A stretch of DNA of 64,000 nucleotides from Metaphire vulgaris. Lineage: Eukaryota > Annelida > Clitellata > Crassiclitellata > Megascolecidae. Shown here piece after piece: positions 11,047 to 26,500 of the stretch. Location of the stretch: contig CM030866.1 of assembly GCA_018105865.1 (NCBI GenBank), positions 6,017,451 through 6,081,450 of the forward strand, in the 5' to 3' direction. Each line of letters starts with the position of its first letter. Positions within the stretch are counted from its first letter, which is position 1. Position numbers and translations under genes: made by a program. Below the pieces are notes generated by a model. The model searched no databases, had not been told where the DNA came from, and saw only the letters and a program-made list of their open reading frames with translations.

Positions 11047-14000
11047 GTTGTTGAGTTTGCTGTATTAGTTAACCCTTTAACTGGGCAACTATTTGTAACT
11101 CAATGTAAAATGGATGAGCATTACTCGGGTCACCCAGTTAAGGGGTTAATGAACCAGGCTCTGATTTATAAGACAACGCCTGGCCATACTATTAGGTCAG
11201 GTCAGGTCGTCTTCGTTTTCCCGCTGTGTCCAGCTATTGACTTCTCCATGACATCTCTCCAAAGTTCTCTGTCCTTTGCTATTTCTTCCAAAGTCATTCG
11301 GTGTCTTCCGTCAGTTTTTCCATTGAGATTCAGCCCTGCCATGTGCAGATCCTCTTCCAATCCATCCACCCATCGTCTTTTCGGTCTTCCTTTAGATCTT
11401 CTTCCCTCTGGTTTACAATTAAAAATTCATTTTGGGTTTCTTATTTCATCCATTCTGAGTATGTGTCCAGTCCATTTCATTCTTCTCTTTCTGATTATGC
11501 CTGTGGTTGGAATATTATTAGGTGTTTGGAATTTTGAAACTTGTTTTAAACGTGTTATGAAATCTTATTGCATCTGAAAAGGCAAACTGTTTGTGAATTA
11601 TTTAGATGCATTAGAGACAATTTATTTGTGAAATCTGATAATTGTATATTTGCTGGTAGTGTTGCCACTTTAGCCTTTTAACCATCTGACTCATTATATT
11701 GCTATTGATTCATTTGTGTTAGATATATCTGATACCTATAGCAGGTGAATGGTTCTGAGATTTTGACCTGAATGTTGGTGAAATTGCAGAGAGCTAATCA
11801 GGGTCATAATTAGGGTATTTGGCACTCTTGGCAGTGGGTCAGAAAATTAAGTTAGCAGGTTAACAAATCTTTAATTAACAAATCAAGCTTTTTTAGACAG
11901 AGGGGACCAGTAAGAGGAGGTCTAAACATGGAACTAAAGAAGAGACTGATAAAAATGTTGGTATGGAGTGTAACCCTAGATGCCTCAGAAACCTGGACTC
12001 TTCAGAAAAGGGACATACAAAAGCTGGAAGCATTAATTCAAAATGTGGCTCTGGAGGAGGCTGGAAAAGATCAAGTGGACAGACAAGAAATCAAAATAAG
12101 AGGTATTATTAGAGATGATGGGAGAACAAAGATTGATAATTAGCACCATCAAAAAAAGAAGACAGAGGAACTGGATTAGACATGTGATAAGAGGAGAACA
12201 TTGCTTAGAATAGTAATGGACAATATATCAGGTAATGGACAATATATCTTGATATATCAGGAAGAATGACAAAAGGCAGATCAAGGAGAATGCTATTGGA
12301 CTGGATGATGAAAATAGATGCACAGCCTCGCAGAACTTATGCAGAAATCAAAAAAGAGGCAAGAGAGAGAAAGAAAGAGAGAGGAATGGAAACAACAGGG
12401 CCTGAACCTTTCCCAGGACAAAGAACATGATGGTGGTGGTGGTGATGATGATGATGATGATGATAATGATGATGATGATGTTTTATTGACAGAAGATTAA
12501 GACTACAAATTGCATTTTCTTGCTTTTACTAAGCAAGTAAGTCTATGTGATGTGCTTAAAGTCAGTTTCCCCAGTTTCTTCTCTTCTACGCCAAGTTGAG
12601 CACGATCTGAGTTTCTGGTGTCCCCTTCAAGTATTGCACATACCATAATTTTGCCATTGGAGCTGATAATTGTCCAATAAATTTTGCAAATCCTTTTTGC
12701 TTGAATAGAGTATCTGGTAAGATTGCCGAAGTTTTTCCTCCAAGCGAGAATCAAACAACCGACGCAGAATGTACAGTAGACGACAACGACAGCGATGTCA
12801 TTTGTCTTGACGGTGATGACGATGACTTCCATTCACCACCAAAGAAGATGAAACTTTCTGACAGGTTTGCTACTTTGATCGATGATCGAGCAGATCAGTT
12901 AATCAAAAATCGAAATTCATTGATCCAAAATAACTGCTAATTAATTAATTTATAAAAGTAAAACTCACCAAAATTCGTACATTGTGCAGAGTCATTAGCT
13001 CAGTTAATTGACTGTAACTTTGAAGGTGTATTTATGAAATATAATTCTAATTACAGTACCTATTACAGTACTTATTACAGTATCTATTACGGTACCTACT
13101 TAGAGTACTTGCTACCTGCTATTACAATACCTACAACTTTGTCTTTTGTGATGTATGTGGACAAGCTATGTGGTGTGATAATCTTGTATTAGATCAATAG
13201 TTTAACATTTGCCCTGAATTTTGCTGCTGCTAGCCTGCTACATTAACATAATTACAGTTTATTTCTTTATACAGTAGAACCTCGTTATATCAAACTTGCT
13301 TATATCGAAATCACGTTTATATCGAAGTTTGAGCACCAGTCCTGCCAAAATAGTGTTAATGATACTGGAATCGGATATATCGAACCTCGGATATATCGAA
13401 GTATTTATCACGGTCCCTTGAACTTCGATATAATGAGGCTCTACTGTATTCCTTTGACAAGGCTTAGAGCATGTTACAGAATATAGATATTTTGGGCCAT
13501 GAAGTGCTTCTTGCAGACATTTTTATGAGATGGCAACTTGATTCTTTTGCAACACTACAGACTTATGTTTTGTGCTTTAGGGCTCATTTATTTGGAGCTT
13601 TAGGGCTCCAAGGGCATTTTAGGGCTTTAGGGCATTTATTTGGAGCTTTGGTGCTTTAGGGCTCATTTATTTATTTATCATCATCCGTATAGTGCGATAA
13701 GGCAAATTTTCAACCCTCCTCCCCTGTTGCACGTAGCGTACATACAAAAAATCTCCAAAATCCAACCCTCCCTCCCCCTCAGTGAGTACGTGCTATGCGG
13801 ATGGACCCTTATGAAGATTATATGATGAAAATTAAAAATTAAAACATTCAGATGATATTTACTCTTTACACAGCAGTGACACTGGTGTGCAGGGATCTGT
13901 GATTGTGTTTTGACTCGCAAATGCTGTGTTCGTGTGTTTTCAAGTCAGCGAAAAGAAGAAGAAAATAAACAACCGAAGTTTGGACCCGATCCGCAGTTAT

Positions 14001-14524
14001 TTCGTTACCACGTTCAAGATCTGAAGAATAGTACTTTTCTGACGGTTGATGCGAAAAATATTTGGTCAGTCGATTAATTATTTATAGTCAGTACAACTTT
14101 ATGATAAAGCATAGTTAAGACTAGAACTTTGGGGGTTCTTGCTCCTCACCCCAAGGGGTAGAGGTTGTGTTTCTGTGGGTATATATATTTTAGAAAGTTA
14201 TTTAAAAAAATTACTTTGTAAGGTATAGGAATTTTTTCTGTGAGTTCAATGAATTGTGCTTTAGAAGAACCGTTGCAATAACCTGGCTGATGGGAAAAAT
14301 GAGGAATAATTTACTTTTAAACAAATACAGGCAAGATGTAAGAATGAAAATTGAGGTTATTCAGATATTAAATGTATGGTTGGAATTATATGGATTTAAT
14401 ATGATCAAAAGCATCTAACTGAATAGATGGGCTACTGTTGTCAGCTTTTGAACAAGAACATAAAGACACGGAACAGTGGAGCGGACAGGATCAAGAAATT
14501 TTGTCTGACCTTAGATGATGGTGG

Positions 14525-14563
<39 letters not shown>

Positions 14564-17500
14564 CTGCAACTGTAGTCTTGGTATTTATAATTCACGAGCT
14601 GTTTTTAAGTTAGGCGATCTTGAACGATGGCATGAAATTGTGTTTTTTCTTCTGCACTGACTTTGAAGCCGAACCAAAGGCGTTTTCAGTCGAGAGAAAT
14701 GTAAGCTCTTTCTCAAGCAGCACTGCAATGTTGTCGAAGATGGAATATGGAAGGTCAAGGTACGTTGAAATTATTTTCAGGTGTTTGGAATTGTGCATTC
14801 TGACAACTCTGTCATCCCTCTAGCCCCTGTGATTTACACTTTCCACTCCTAATTTACACTTGTAGGTTTATTTTAACACAAGACTTTGGATTTGAGATTT
14901 GAACTAAGAAAATTATTATCCATTTCAGTTTCATTTATTATTTCAGTTGAATTGGCATCAAATCAAAAATAACATTGTTTATATATATATATATATAAGT
15001 ATGTTGTGTTGTTATGTTATTATTGTATATATTGTTATTGTAATATATATGTAATAATGTAAATATGTAATATTGTAATTGTTATTGTATATATTGTTGA
15101 TATTGTATATATTGTTATGTTATTTTGGATAATAATAATTTATTATTGTTTATATATATACAATGTTATTTTTGATTTGATGCCAATTCAACTGAAATAA
15201 TAAATTATTATTTATATGTGTGTGTGTGTGTGTGTGTATTTATATAATATATACAGATTATTTGTGAAAGTTTTTCTTGTGGTAGCATAGGATCTTTGAA
15301 TGGCCATTGTGTTAATTTACTTACTTATTTATCTCTTGACTTTAACATATTGAATACCATAGAGACCGAACACATTTAATAACATAGAGACCGAACACAT
15401 TGAGTAACATAGAGACCGAACACATTGATTAGCATAGAGAAGTCTACTGAACTTGTTAGAAATTGCCATTTGTTGTTGTTAGCTTTTGTTTTCTGATTGT
15501 TATTTGCATCATTGTCTTTTAGGTTTTCAATTTTTCTTATATATAATTTACCACCATTTACTACATTGTTTGTTATTTCCAACTTCTAAAAAGCTTATGC
15601 CAAATGCTTTTTATATTCTCAGGATAAATATGCTGGCAAGTTTCGTCTTTCCACGCTGGCTTTTAGCGACTTTTTCGCTGGACCGCTGCCCTCGTTTGGG
15701 GTGTCAGAAGCCAAGAAGAGACGCCCGTCTGCGAAAGTTGCATCCGAAAATGACTGTCAGGCCACGATTGCCGTAATTGACCTGACGGAAGACAACGAGA
15801 TTGTGCCTGAAGCTAAGATGCCAAGTCAGCAGAAAGCAAAGAAGAAACAGGAGAAGCAGTTACAAGAAAAGCCAAGGCCAAACAAGAAGGCCAAGACTGA
15901 GAATAAGCAGAATGCAGGTTAGATGTTTACATACTGTTGGAGGCTCGGAGCACTATGTTGTAAAATAAACAAGATTTCGGTCAATTTTGTATGAAATTAT
16001 ATTTATTTCAACATAACAGTCCAGACATCAAAACGGAAGAGCTACAAATTCAAAACCAAAGACTCTGAATCTAGGTACAAAGTAAGTAAGCAGATCAGAC
16101 CCATAACAATACTTATTACATCAGCTCTTTTTTTGAGATTTCCTTTGTCGCTGGCAGGACGTGTCTTGTCCCGTCTTCGACCATCTTCGATCCGAAGATG
16201 ACCATCTTCGATCTGAAGATTGACTGCATTGTGGACTGTCTTCTTCTGTGTGTTACGGTCTTCTGCTGCTCTTATCGCCCGCTCTATATCGAGTCCTGTC
16301 CATTCTTAGATGTTGTCTTCCCAATTTTCTTCTTGGTCTGCCTCTTTTCGTGATCCTGGTATCGTACCTTGTATTATTTCTTTCTCTTAGTGACTCCTGT
16401 TTTGTTCATACTTATATGTGTCCCAGGGTGGGAAGTTAGCAGAGTAGTAACAACGTTGGACGATGGAGCAGAAGGTAGCGGGTTCGAGACCCGCATGAGC
16501 CCTAAGGTCAACTCAGCCTCCATTATTTTAGCTTCCTTTTTCTAACCTTTTCCAATAGGGTTCTTTGAATACCTGCCTGATCCATTAGCCATTTATTTAA
16601 GGTAGAAAACCAGAAGAAAATGTAAATTTATGGAAACCTGATTTTATTACTTCAGTTAAGGAAATGGCTTAAAGAAGTAATGTGAATGATTCATTGCTGT
16701 ATCTGTATCTTGCCAGTTTGTAAATTTGCTAACTCTGGCTGTCGTATTAATTTCATGATTTGATTGAATTTTGACGGCATGAGCGATGACTGCAGATGTC
16801 AGACTCTCTTGGCAGTGATTACTTTCCATCGTTTGTGTTATTTTAATATATCACAATATTGTTTTATTTGGTTTCATCAGAGCTGGTGAACATTGACGAA
16901 GAATTTCGGCGAATGAGGCAGGAAATCGCCGATCGCGCCAAGAAGAGAGAACAAGAAAAGTTAGAAAGACAGAAGGCCAGAGAAACGAGGAAAGAAGAAC
17001 TGAGGAAAAAAGCTGAAGAAAAGCGACAGAAGCGAAAGGAGGTGTGTGCGTGTGCATGCGAGCGCGCGTGCTATGTTGTATAATTTTTGATATTGCATTG
17101 GACCATGGCATCTGCAGTTTACTAGTTTACTGTCAAGAACATTTTGTATAGATAACAATGTCCAGATATCTATCCTTAGCCAGTAGCTTGATAAAAGTTT
17201 ACAATGATTGGTGCTTCCTTTACTTTGGGAAGTTAATTTCAGTATATTTTGGTCCGAGAGAAAACTTTTAATGGTTCTTTGCACATGGGAACTTATGGTT
17301 ATACAACTTCTATAACTTCTCAACAGTTTCACGACTGTGCAAGATGCTTTTTTATGAATGTATAAACACATTCGGACATAGTTTTTTACGAATAACTTTA
17401 TACTTATCTGTAATGGTTATCTTGATTCATTTGTTTCTGTGTGATTTGTGAAGAGTTCTGGTTTAGTTGATTGTTGACGTCGTTTCTAGGACTCATGTTG

Positions 17501-20500
17501 CTTTGAAAAGATTGTTGCATCGTTATAGGAGCTAGAAAAGAAAAGACAGGAAAGAAAGCGGCAGGATGCCCTTTTACGTGAGTCGAACAAACCGCGGGAG
17601 GATTTGGAGTGCGAAGATCTCAAGGTAAGTTGATGGTGATACAGACAGAATAGATTTGCAACTAGCATATCAATGCTAATTTTCCCACCCCCCATGTTTT
17701 TTTTGCATGATTTACAAGTTTTTATGAAATTAGGAAACATTTTGCGGTTTGTTGTATTTCTTGTGATTGGAAAACAGTATGTAAAATTATCCAGGATTTT
17801 GTTAAATTTGTTTGTATTATATAATTTCAATTGCAAGATATTTTTGAATCTGCAGATTAGAACTCGCACAACGATTAGTTTAAACTATTTCACGTGTAGA
17901 ATTTTGTCCTTGTTTTTTTGCCAACTGTTAACAACAGGCTTTGCCAACTCCAACTCCAGTGTGCTGTGCAATCCCCTCCGAAAGTTTTGGCGATGCAGTT
18001 CTAGTTCTCGAGTATCTTCTCTGTTTCCGGGCGGTGTTCGAATTTAACCTGCCAAAGGTTATAACAATTGGCAAGTGTTGACACTACTGCTTTTTCTGTT
18101 ATACAGAACTAGATGTATGTTTTATGACTTTCATTTCATGCCAGTGTGGTATATGAGAACCAGACCATTGGGGGGGGTGTTAGTAAAGAATGTCTTATCT
18201 TGTTCTAACCTTTCCCACTTTGAGATATCATCTTATCATTTTTCACTTTTCCTCATTTATCTTCTTTATTTGTTAATTTTTATTTCTTATTCTATTTTCA
18301 GTTCAGGCCATGTTTTGGCAGTTTATATTTCCTGTGATCCTCTCTGCCTGTCTCTTCTTTTTGAGATTCATATATGAATTCTTTTGAGTCGACCTTCATA
18401 ATTTCCGATGCTGTTCTGCGAACGTTAAATAATGCTTCAGACATTGCTGTTGAATACCTTTTATTTGAATACACTTTGAATACACGTTGAATACGCGTCT
18501 AAATGCTAAACAGATGATGTTAATGTCCAAGATAAACTAAAGATAGTCCCATACTCGAATGAGCGTAGGGTCCAGCGCCGATCTCCGTGCACTAGGTAAG
18601 CATCGACACAGGTGGCTTATGCCATTAATCTAGAGTATGTAGCCATTGCTTTCTCTAGACCTGCATTTTACCTTCGCAGCTTAATGCTGCTACCAATTTA
18701 TCAACGCCTAAGCAATGAACGGCTTGGTTGGCCATGACTAGATTCCGGGATGGTCACCCATCCAAGTACTAACTGCGCTTAACGTTGCTTAACTTTGGTG
18801 TTCTGACGGGAAGCGGTTGCACGCCAAGTAGGCCGATTTAAAGTCAATCAATATCAATCAATCAATCTATTTAGTAGTAGCAAAGTCAGAACCAAAGATC
18901 GTCAATATTGCAATTCAATATAACAATATAAGAAAAAAGTTGTAAAGACAAATGTTAAATTATGTAATATTTCGATATTTGATAAGTAGTTAGATATTTG
19001 ATATATTAAAACTGACGTTAAAGGATTAGGATACTAAAGGGAGAAGCAGGAGAAGAGAAACATTCTCTGTCCAAAGCCTGCTTTCCTTATGTCCAAGATA
19101 CAGTCTTAAGTGCCTTAGTAGCACACCTTGGCTGGCCAGCTCTATCATCTAAACTAGAGCTTACACTCCATACTGAATGAACTGCCAGGACAAAATTGCA
19201 GGAATCTTGGTGTGATACTTTCGTTGATCGGAAATCAACTATCCGTGATCCATATTTACTGTTATTTGGCTTTTTGTTCTATTTGTGAAGATGTTCTTGC
19301 GAAAGCACTGAATGACGTGGATGTCGATGGACTTTATTTTGATATCGTTCGAGAGCTTCTGACCACAATTTTTCGTCTTCAGGACGAGGATCGAGAGGAA
19401 GCAACGGACGAGAAAGACATAAAAGGTTTGAAAATCGCACTTTGCCTTTGGATGCTGGCATAATAATTTCTGCAGGAAATACGTTACAAGCTAGTTTTTA
19501 AGTCTTTTAATGTATGACATTTTGTAAACAAATAAATTTTTTAAATCAGAAAATGTCAAGATAATCTTTTAAGGTAGCTGAATAGGATCAGAGATTTCAC
19601 ACATAGATCAGTTTTTGTGAATATTTGACCATTTTAATTCCCTACATCATCAATTGATGCGATTTTCCTGTCGATTATCTGCCTATGTCTGTGTCTTGGT
19701 ACATGTTCACATGCAAGTTCATGCTGCCTGACACAAATCAGGGCCCTGTTTGGGTGGGGGGGCTTGAACCTTTCTTATCAGTTTTGATAAATTTTGGTGC
19801 TCTTTTAAAAAGCCTTACACTGGTTTTGTTTACTTTAATCAGCAATCTCTGTTCCCCACCATCTGTAATACCTTTTCGCTTGATTTCTTGAATAGAAATA
19901 TAGGAGGAGCTATATACAAGTCCCATATTACTAATATTACATTATATTGGTCTGGCGAAAAGAGTCTCATGGTGTGAGATGAATTGCAAATGTTAGCACA
20001 ATAATTAGAGTGCGTTAATGTTGATCCATTGTTGATGTTTATGTATTTTTTGTACAGTATTTAAAAAGACTGAACTTTTTCTCACCCTGCATTTGTAATT
20101 CATTGTAATTTCTTAACTTTAGATTTTTTCTGTAGCTTTCAGTGATTTTCCTCATATGGATATGTTGCTAACAATGTTTTTGATTTTGTGATGTTCAGTT
20201 CTTTTGGAAGGATTAGAAGAATTTGAAGACGTTAAGGAGCTTATAAAATCGGCAACTCTTGCTTCTCTGTGGCCTGTTGTAAACTACGGTAAACAACCGT
20301 ATGCTGTATATTTTGTGGATTATTTGATTTTAAATATTTGCAGAAGAATAAAAACATTTAAATGAATAGCGTTTGATTGCAGAAAATTTAACCCAGCAAG
20401 GAGGCATGTTGTCTTATCTCCTCAGTCCTAATAATATTTGTCTGATCTTTGATGCTAGACAGTACCAGAATGTGGTCACAGCAACTGTTTTAACGATTCT

Positions 20501-23500
20501 TTTATGTGTACACTGTACAGGGTGCATGTTGGCATAACACAAGCGTGGTTGTAATGATATATTATATGCATGTTATGTTTTTTATAATATGTATGATATA
20601 TGCTTTGATTTGTGTGTTGCATGAGTATTGTCACTTATGGTAATTGTGTCCATTCTTGAAGTGGCGTACTGGGCTACAAAATGGGGCCCTCTCGGGGCCC
20701 TGGAAACTGTTGGAAAATGTCAACCTTAGGGCCCGTTTTTTTGTAGTTGCAGCATTCCTGTTGAAGTTGATTGCCGGTAATTGTTAAGCTGTGGTCCACT
20801 TTTGATGCGTTTCTTTAGACAAATTAATTATTGTGATAAGTTACCAATGCTATATATGATCTAGGGCAGGAGTGGGCAAACTGTGGCCCAGGGATATTTT
20901 TACACCCCCCAACACCCCTCCAATTTGAGGTCGACACCCCCCAAAATTTGGTAATGTGACAATGGTATGCATACAAAATGCATACTAATTAGCTCCAGAC
21001 ACCCCCCAATTTGAGGTCGACATCCCCCAAATTCACAATCCTAGAAATATCTCTGCTGCGGTCCGTCACTGCATGTGGCCCGCAAGATCATTTAGAAATA
21101 TGCATATGAGCAGGGAGAGTGAGATAATTTTAAATATTTTATGGAAACATGACACTTTTATTTGAAATCTTAGAAATGATTATTAAATATTTTATATATT
21201 TGAGCAATAAATATTTAATATGATGTTACTTTCATTAATAATAAAATGTATGATGTACGTAAGCATCGTAATTATAAATATTTTGGCTTTTTGTGTATGC
21301 GGCCCACCAAGTGTATTATTAATTTTCATGTGGCCATTTGAAGAACAAGTTTGTCCTGTCCTGATTTAGGGGCTCTTGAAGCTTGTTTACCTTCAAGGGT
21401 TCATGGAAATTTCCCATGCCACTATATGACCAACATGTCCCTGCATTCATGGTTGGGACAAGTAGAGGAGGCCTGGACAGCTAGAAATGTAATGTACTGT
21501 AGCATTTGTATAGCACTTCTTATATTTCTACTCGGAGGAATAAATCAGAATGCATTGGAATCCTTTACGACATTATTATGGTGCAGATTTTTTTGTTTGA
21601 TTAGCAACTCCTCTATGCAAGCTACATCTGGACAGCTACACTTTGACGGAAGTCGTTCGCCTCCATCTCTTGTCTTCAGGGTCCCTGAGTGGACTCAACA
21701 GCAAGTACGACTACCAGCAGAGGGGAGGCTACACGTCGAGGGACGACCCGGGCTTCACCTTCTGTCAGCAGGAGGCAGCAGTAGTTGAGCTGCTCGGAAG
21801 AGGAAATATTTTCGACATGTCTTGTTGTGAGTTTTTATATTTAGTCTTTCGAGATGAAAGTATTAAGAACAATACTTGGAGTTTCTTGTATAGCAAAGAG
21901 GACCAACGAAGGGGTAATGAAAAAAAGCCAACTGTCAGAAAATCCTATTAGATAACGTCAAAAGAAGAAAACTGACTTATTTTGGGCATATCTATAAGAG
22001 AGAAATGTAAATGTGTTATGCCATTGCGGCACTTCTGTTAATGGATGTTTTAGGTTTTTTATTTAAGTGACAATTGGATTGTGAATGATCATTGATAAAT
22101 AAATAAATACTGGTAAATAAATAAATATATTATGGTGAATTATTGCATAGATTGATGTTTACTAATTTTTTTTAGCTGACAAGCTCAAAATCATCACCAT
22201 ACTGATTTACCAGCTGTTGACATATGTTCTGAGCCGCGATATAATCGACGAAAACTGTGAGAAACTTAAGCAGGTTCAGAGAGACCTTCGCCAGCTTCAT
22301 TTCGCTGAACAGAAGAGAGACAAAGACGAGACACAGTACAGGTCTGTAATGCAGTCTGGATCTTTAATCATTTGGATTTGATGTGCCATCGGTTGATGCT
22401 CCTGTGCATTATGAAGTGGCGCTATAGAAGTTTAAGATTAGATTAGATTTAGTCTACCTCCATTTAGATGTGCATCTTATTAATTTAACAGATAAATGGG
22501 TTTGTTTTTAAATTTGTTTACCATGTGTGGGTATATTTTTAATATTTCTTCTTGAAGATTGAGGAAGAGATTGGAGGAATTTCAGCAGCAGAGCACAGAA
22601 ACAGATCCTCCAGATGAAAGGTTTGCTTTATTCTCATTTCTCTTTACTGATGTGTTAGTATCATTTTTGTGATAACGTTGTTCTCATTGCAAGTTTCTAA
22701 AAGCTATTGAGGGCTCATCCATATAGTACGTACGCAAACAAGGCATATTTTCAACTACCAACAGCCCATTGCACACACCGTACATATGCAAAATCTCCTA
22801 AATTCAACCTGCCCATCAGTGCACACGTACTATAAGGATGGACCCTGAATGTACAAGTATATTTCTTCTGCCAGGATATGTTAATTTCTATCTTTGGTTT
22901 TGTTTTTATGCAAATGTATTTTTGAATCAAATGATACTTGGTCTCTCTACTTACAGTAGGTAGACTTATTTGCTGGTAGTCACCAGTGGTTAAAGTGGTT
23001 TGTTGAGAGGCGCCGGGGCCCTACGCTGTGAAAACCCTGGGCCCGGGATATATTTGTTGGGGCCGATCACTGAGGTGCCGGGACCCATAACAGAGGGGCC
23101 GGGCCCCGGCGGGCCCTCCTGGCCCACTTTAACCACTGATAGTCACTAATTGATAAGTGTATCAGGAAAGGCCACAAACATAGAAGTCTAAAGGATTGCC
23201 AATACCTGAAACATGACAATTGAATTCCTGAAACATATGACAATTCACAAACTGCGATACTTTGACCACATAATGAGAAACAGCAGACACCATGCAAGGA
23301 TCTGTGTTAACAGGATTAGTAAAAGTCACAAGAAATCTTGGTAGACCAAAAATGTCTTGGCTAGATAATGTCTCTGTGTGAAGTGACCTTTTTGGATTTG
23401 ATCTTCAATGTGCTGTTCAGAACAGAAACGATGGAGGTTACTGAACCGTTTGCACAGCCAACTTCTGTATAGCGACTATGGAGTGTGACAACGTGACAAT

Positions 23501-26500
23501 CAGTTGATGCTTATTTTAAGATATATGTGACTTATTTATTTACCATTCCTACGTCTTTTATTTTTAAATGAATGCCAGTTATTTCTGTTTCTTTGTCAAT
23601 TATGTTATTACTTCTTTGTTTCTCTAGTATGGATATGAAAATCGGTGTTGAGGAGACTGTCAAGAGGTCTTCCGGGAGTCAAAAGAATGCAACTGAGACG
23701 GTACAAGGGACAGACTACGATAACATGTCGACAGAAAACATAGACTGGAGTAAGGTTACACCCGAGGAGAGAGCTCGAATGAAGGTACTTTACGAGAAAA
23801 AGGAGAAGGAGCTGATGGAAATCGCATCGGAACTACAGCACACGCATTCCGTCTGTCCTCTCGGTCGAGATCGTACTTTCCGCAGGTTCTGGGTTTTCCG
23901 CAGCGTTCCGGGGTTGTTTGTCGAGGACGAAGAGGATTACATTCCAGCGGAATTTTTCCGCGGTGCTTCTTCCGATGGTCTGGCGGGGAAGCGCGACGTC
24001 AGAGATTGCCGTGACGACGTTTCGGAGAGCGAAAGGAGCGATAAGGAGAATGTTCCCGCTGTGCCGAGCGATGAAAACAGTAATAACAATGCCGCAACTA
24101 TGAATGTGGGCAGTGCTATTATTGATGCTAGTTCTTCGGGAGGAAGTCCCGCAAAGAAAGTTAGGTGGGCTTTTTACGGCACTTCGAATGAAATCGACGA
24201 TCTCGTCGAGTCTCTGAACCCTCGAGGTTTGCGCGAAAGCTCGCTGAGGTCGGCGCTTTTGGAGCAGATGGACCGGTTGAAAGAGTGGATACGCAAGTGC
24301 AACTTTCGGGCTCTGGCGAACGTGGATGAAGGCTTCGATGGAAACACCCGGGATCGACTTGTTCGTACGCAAAGCAGACAGCTGCTGAGCATTCCAAAGT
24401 ACACCTCAGCTCAAGAGAACTTCGAAAAGAACCTTCGTGATATGCTTCTTGATATCGAAGAGCGCATCTTTATCGGTAGTTTGGGCAATCTGAAGGTTGG
24501 TGAAAATAATTATTTATTTTTTGAAGTAGTTAGATAGGCTTGTTAGTATTGATTCTGATAAAAGCTTAGATGTTTTTGTATATGTAAGGTAGTCTGAGAA
24601 TTAGATGTTCATTTAGCTGATTTTGGACAAATATTACTGATGTTGTCTTCAATGATATCGCTGATATTATTACTGATATTGGTAGGGCATTTTGTTCTTG
24701 TAGTTATCATTAAAATTAACAAAGAGCTGCTATTTGTATTTGTTGTACAATGTGTACATTTTACCATTTTGTTATTTGCTGACTGCACGACCATGTTGCT
24801 TTTGGAGTTTGACGCCATGCATGAGAACACTGCAACCGAGCATCAAAGAAGTAGTCAAAAAGAGAAGATTGAAATGGACCGGACACATACTTAGAATAGA
24901 AGAGATAAAAAAAACCAAAACAAATTTTCAACTACAAACCAGAGGGAAGAAGATCTAAAGGAAGACCGAAAAGACGATGGGTGGACGGATTGGAAGAGGA
25001 TCTGCACATGGCAGGGCTGAATCTCAGTGGAAAAACTGACGGAAGACACCGAATGACTTTGGAAGAAATAGCAAAGGACAGAGAACTTTGGAGAGATGTC
25101 ATGAAGAAGTCGATAGCTGGACACAGCTGGAGGACGAAAACCTGACCTGACCTGTTGATGTTGCAAAAGCCAAAGAACCATGTCTTTAATTTTGACATTG
25201 TTACCAGCCATAGTAAGATGCAGTAAAGTGAGCATTAGATTACCTAGATGTAATAATTTGGAATTTCTGGTTGCCTTTAGAACTTGTATAGACCTTACTT
25301 TCTTTTGCTGTAGGTAAGAGACCGCATTGAGTGGCGCGTTGCTATCGATGAGGGTCGATATGACCCACAGGCAGACTCTGCTTGCAAGCATCTCCTCCAG
25401 AATGGCCTGTTTGATGAACATCAGCAGACGTTAGTCATTAACTTGCTTTTAACCCCTTCACCGTGTATTTAACTGTAACTCAGTGTAAAATGGATGGATA
25501 TTTTCGGGGTTCCCAGTAAAGGGGTTAATAGTAGTTTCACTCTTTTGTTTCTCCTGTTTCTAATAGTTGCTGGAATTGTTGAACGTTTGACCAAAATGTT
25601 TGGGATAATAAGATAGAAAAAAGAAATTAATTTGCTGTCTTCAAAAGTGTTTTCATGGCAAAAATATGGAGTTACAAGATACAAAACTTTGAATTAACAT
25701 GCCAGAAGACTTGCAATATATTTACTCAGTCAAGTTAATATGATTTTTCCAATTTAGTTGTTTTCATTTATTGCTGTTGTCATGGTAAAACTTGTAGCAT
25801 TGATAATTGCGACAAGTTATGACGGACACTATTACCTACTGCATATGACTAAGTTTTGGTTTTAAAATTGTGTGGCTTACTATTGACTTTGTCACAAAGT
25901 ATATAGGCCTTCAGTTGATTATTCCATCTCTTGTCAAAAGTATAACTCATATTGCAAACATTTGATATTGAAATTGGTTAAATTATGAATAACTGAACAC
26001 AAAACGGTGTAGGCTGAAAGTTGGCCGTTGTGTGCCAGTCGCTTTTTTCGCATATATGGGTTTTTGGTGTGTTGACTACAGTAAAATAATACTATCTTTC
26101 ATCTTAATTTTTCTCGAAGTAAACATGTATAATCTGTAAAATGGTTTATGCTTATGGATAGACAATTTGTGCTTTACATATAAATTCCCTGTACAGGGTG
26201 GCGCAAAAAACCGGACTATATTAAATGCAAACCTGAATGTGACTAGTCCGTTTTTTTTTGCTCCACCCTGTATTTATGTTGAACTAAACTGTTGAGGGAA
26301 CCACTGTGTGCTGAGCATTCGTAGAGAATTCTGAAAGACTTTAGATGTGCTTTTTTTGGATGAAAAGGTTCCTTTAAATGCGTTGTTGTTAAATTGCTGT
26401 GTGCAGGCTGAGAGATGTTGGAGCAATTATTTTGATACCTGTAATGCATAACGTAATGCTAATTATCATTTCAGGAAATGAGCACAGTTTTCAGTTTTCG

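Noticed and set aside
12318..12500. Small acidic frame ending in poly-Asp
   Set aside because: LINE 3' end plus a GAT microsatellite; not joined in phase to BAZ1A exons.
16430..16510. A tRNA gene
   Set aside because: A-box and B-box text is present but no cloverleaf with acceptor stem could be drawn, and the same text recurs with a SINE body at other sites.
18720..18845. A 5S rRNA gene
   Set aside because: Only the 3' part of 5S is recognisable, diverged and fused to a SINE body.
18058..19290. A missing microexon between BAZ1A exons 9 and 10
   Set aside because: With the GT donor at 18058 the phases disagree, but the GCAAGT donor at 18071 gives a perfect in-frame join matching human BAZ1A, so no extra exon is needed.
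24609..24958. Hydrophobic frames after BAZ1A exon 15
   Set aside because: Intronic; the later part is a LINE fragment, and no splice phase fits.
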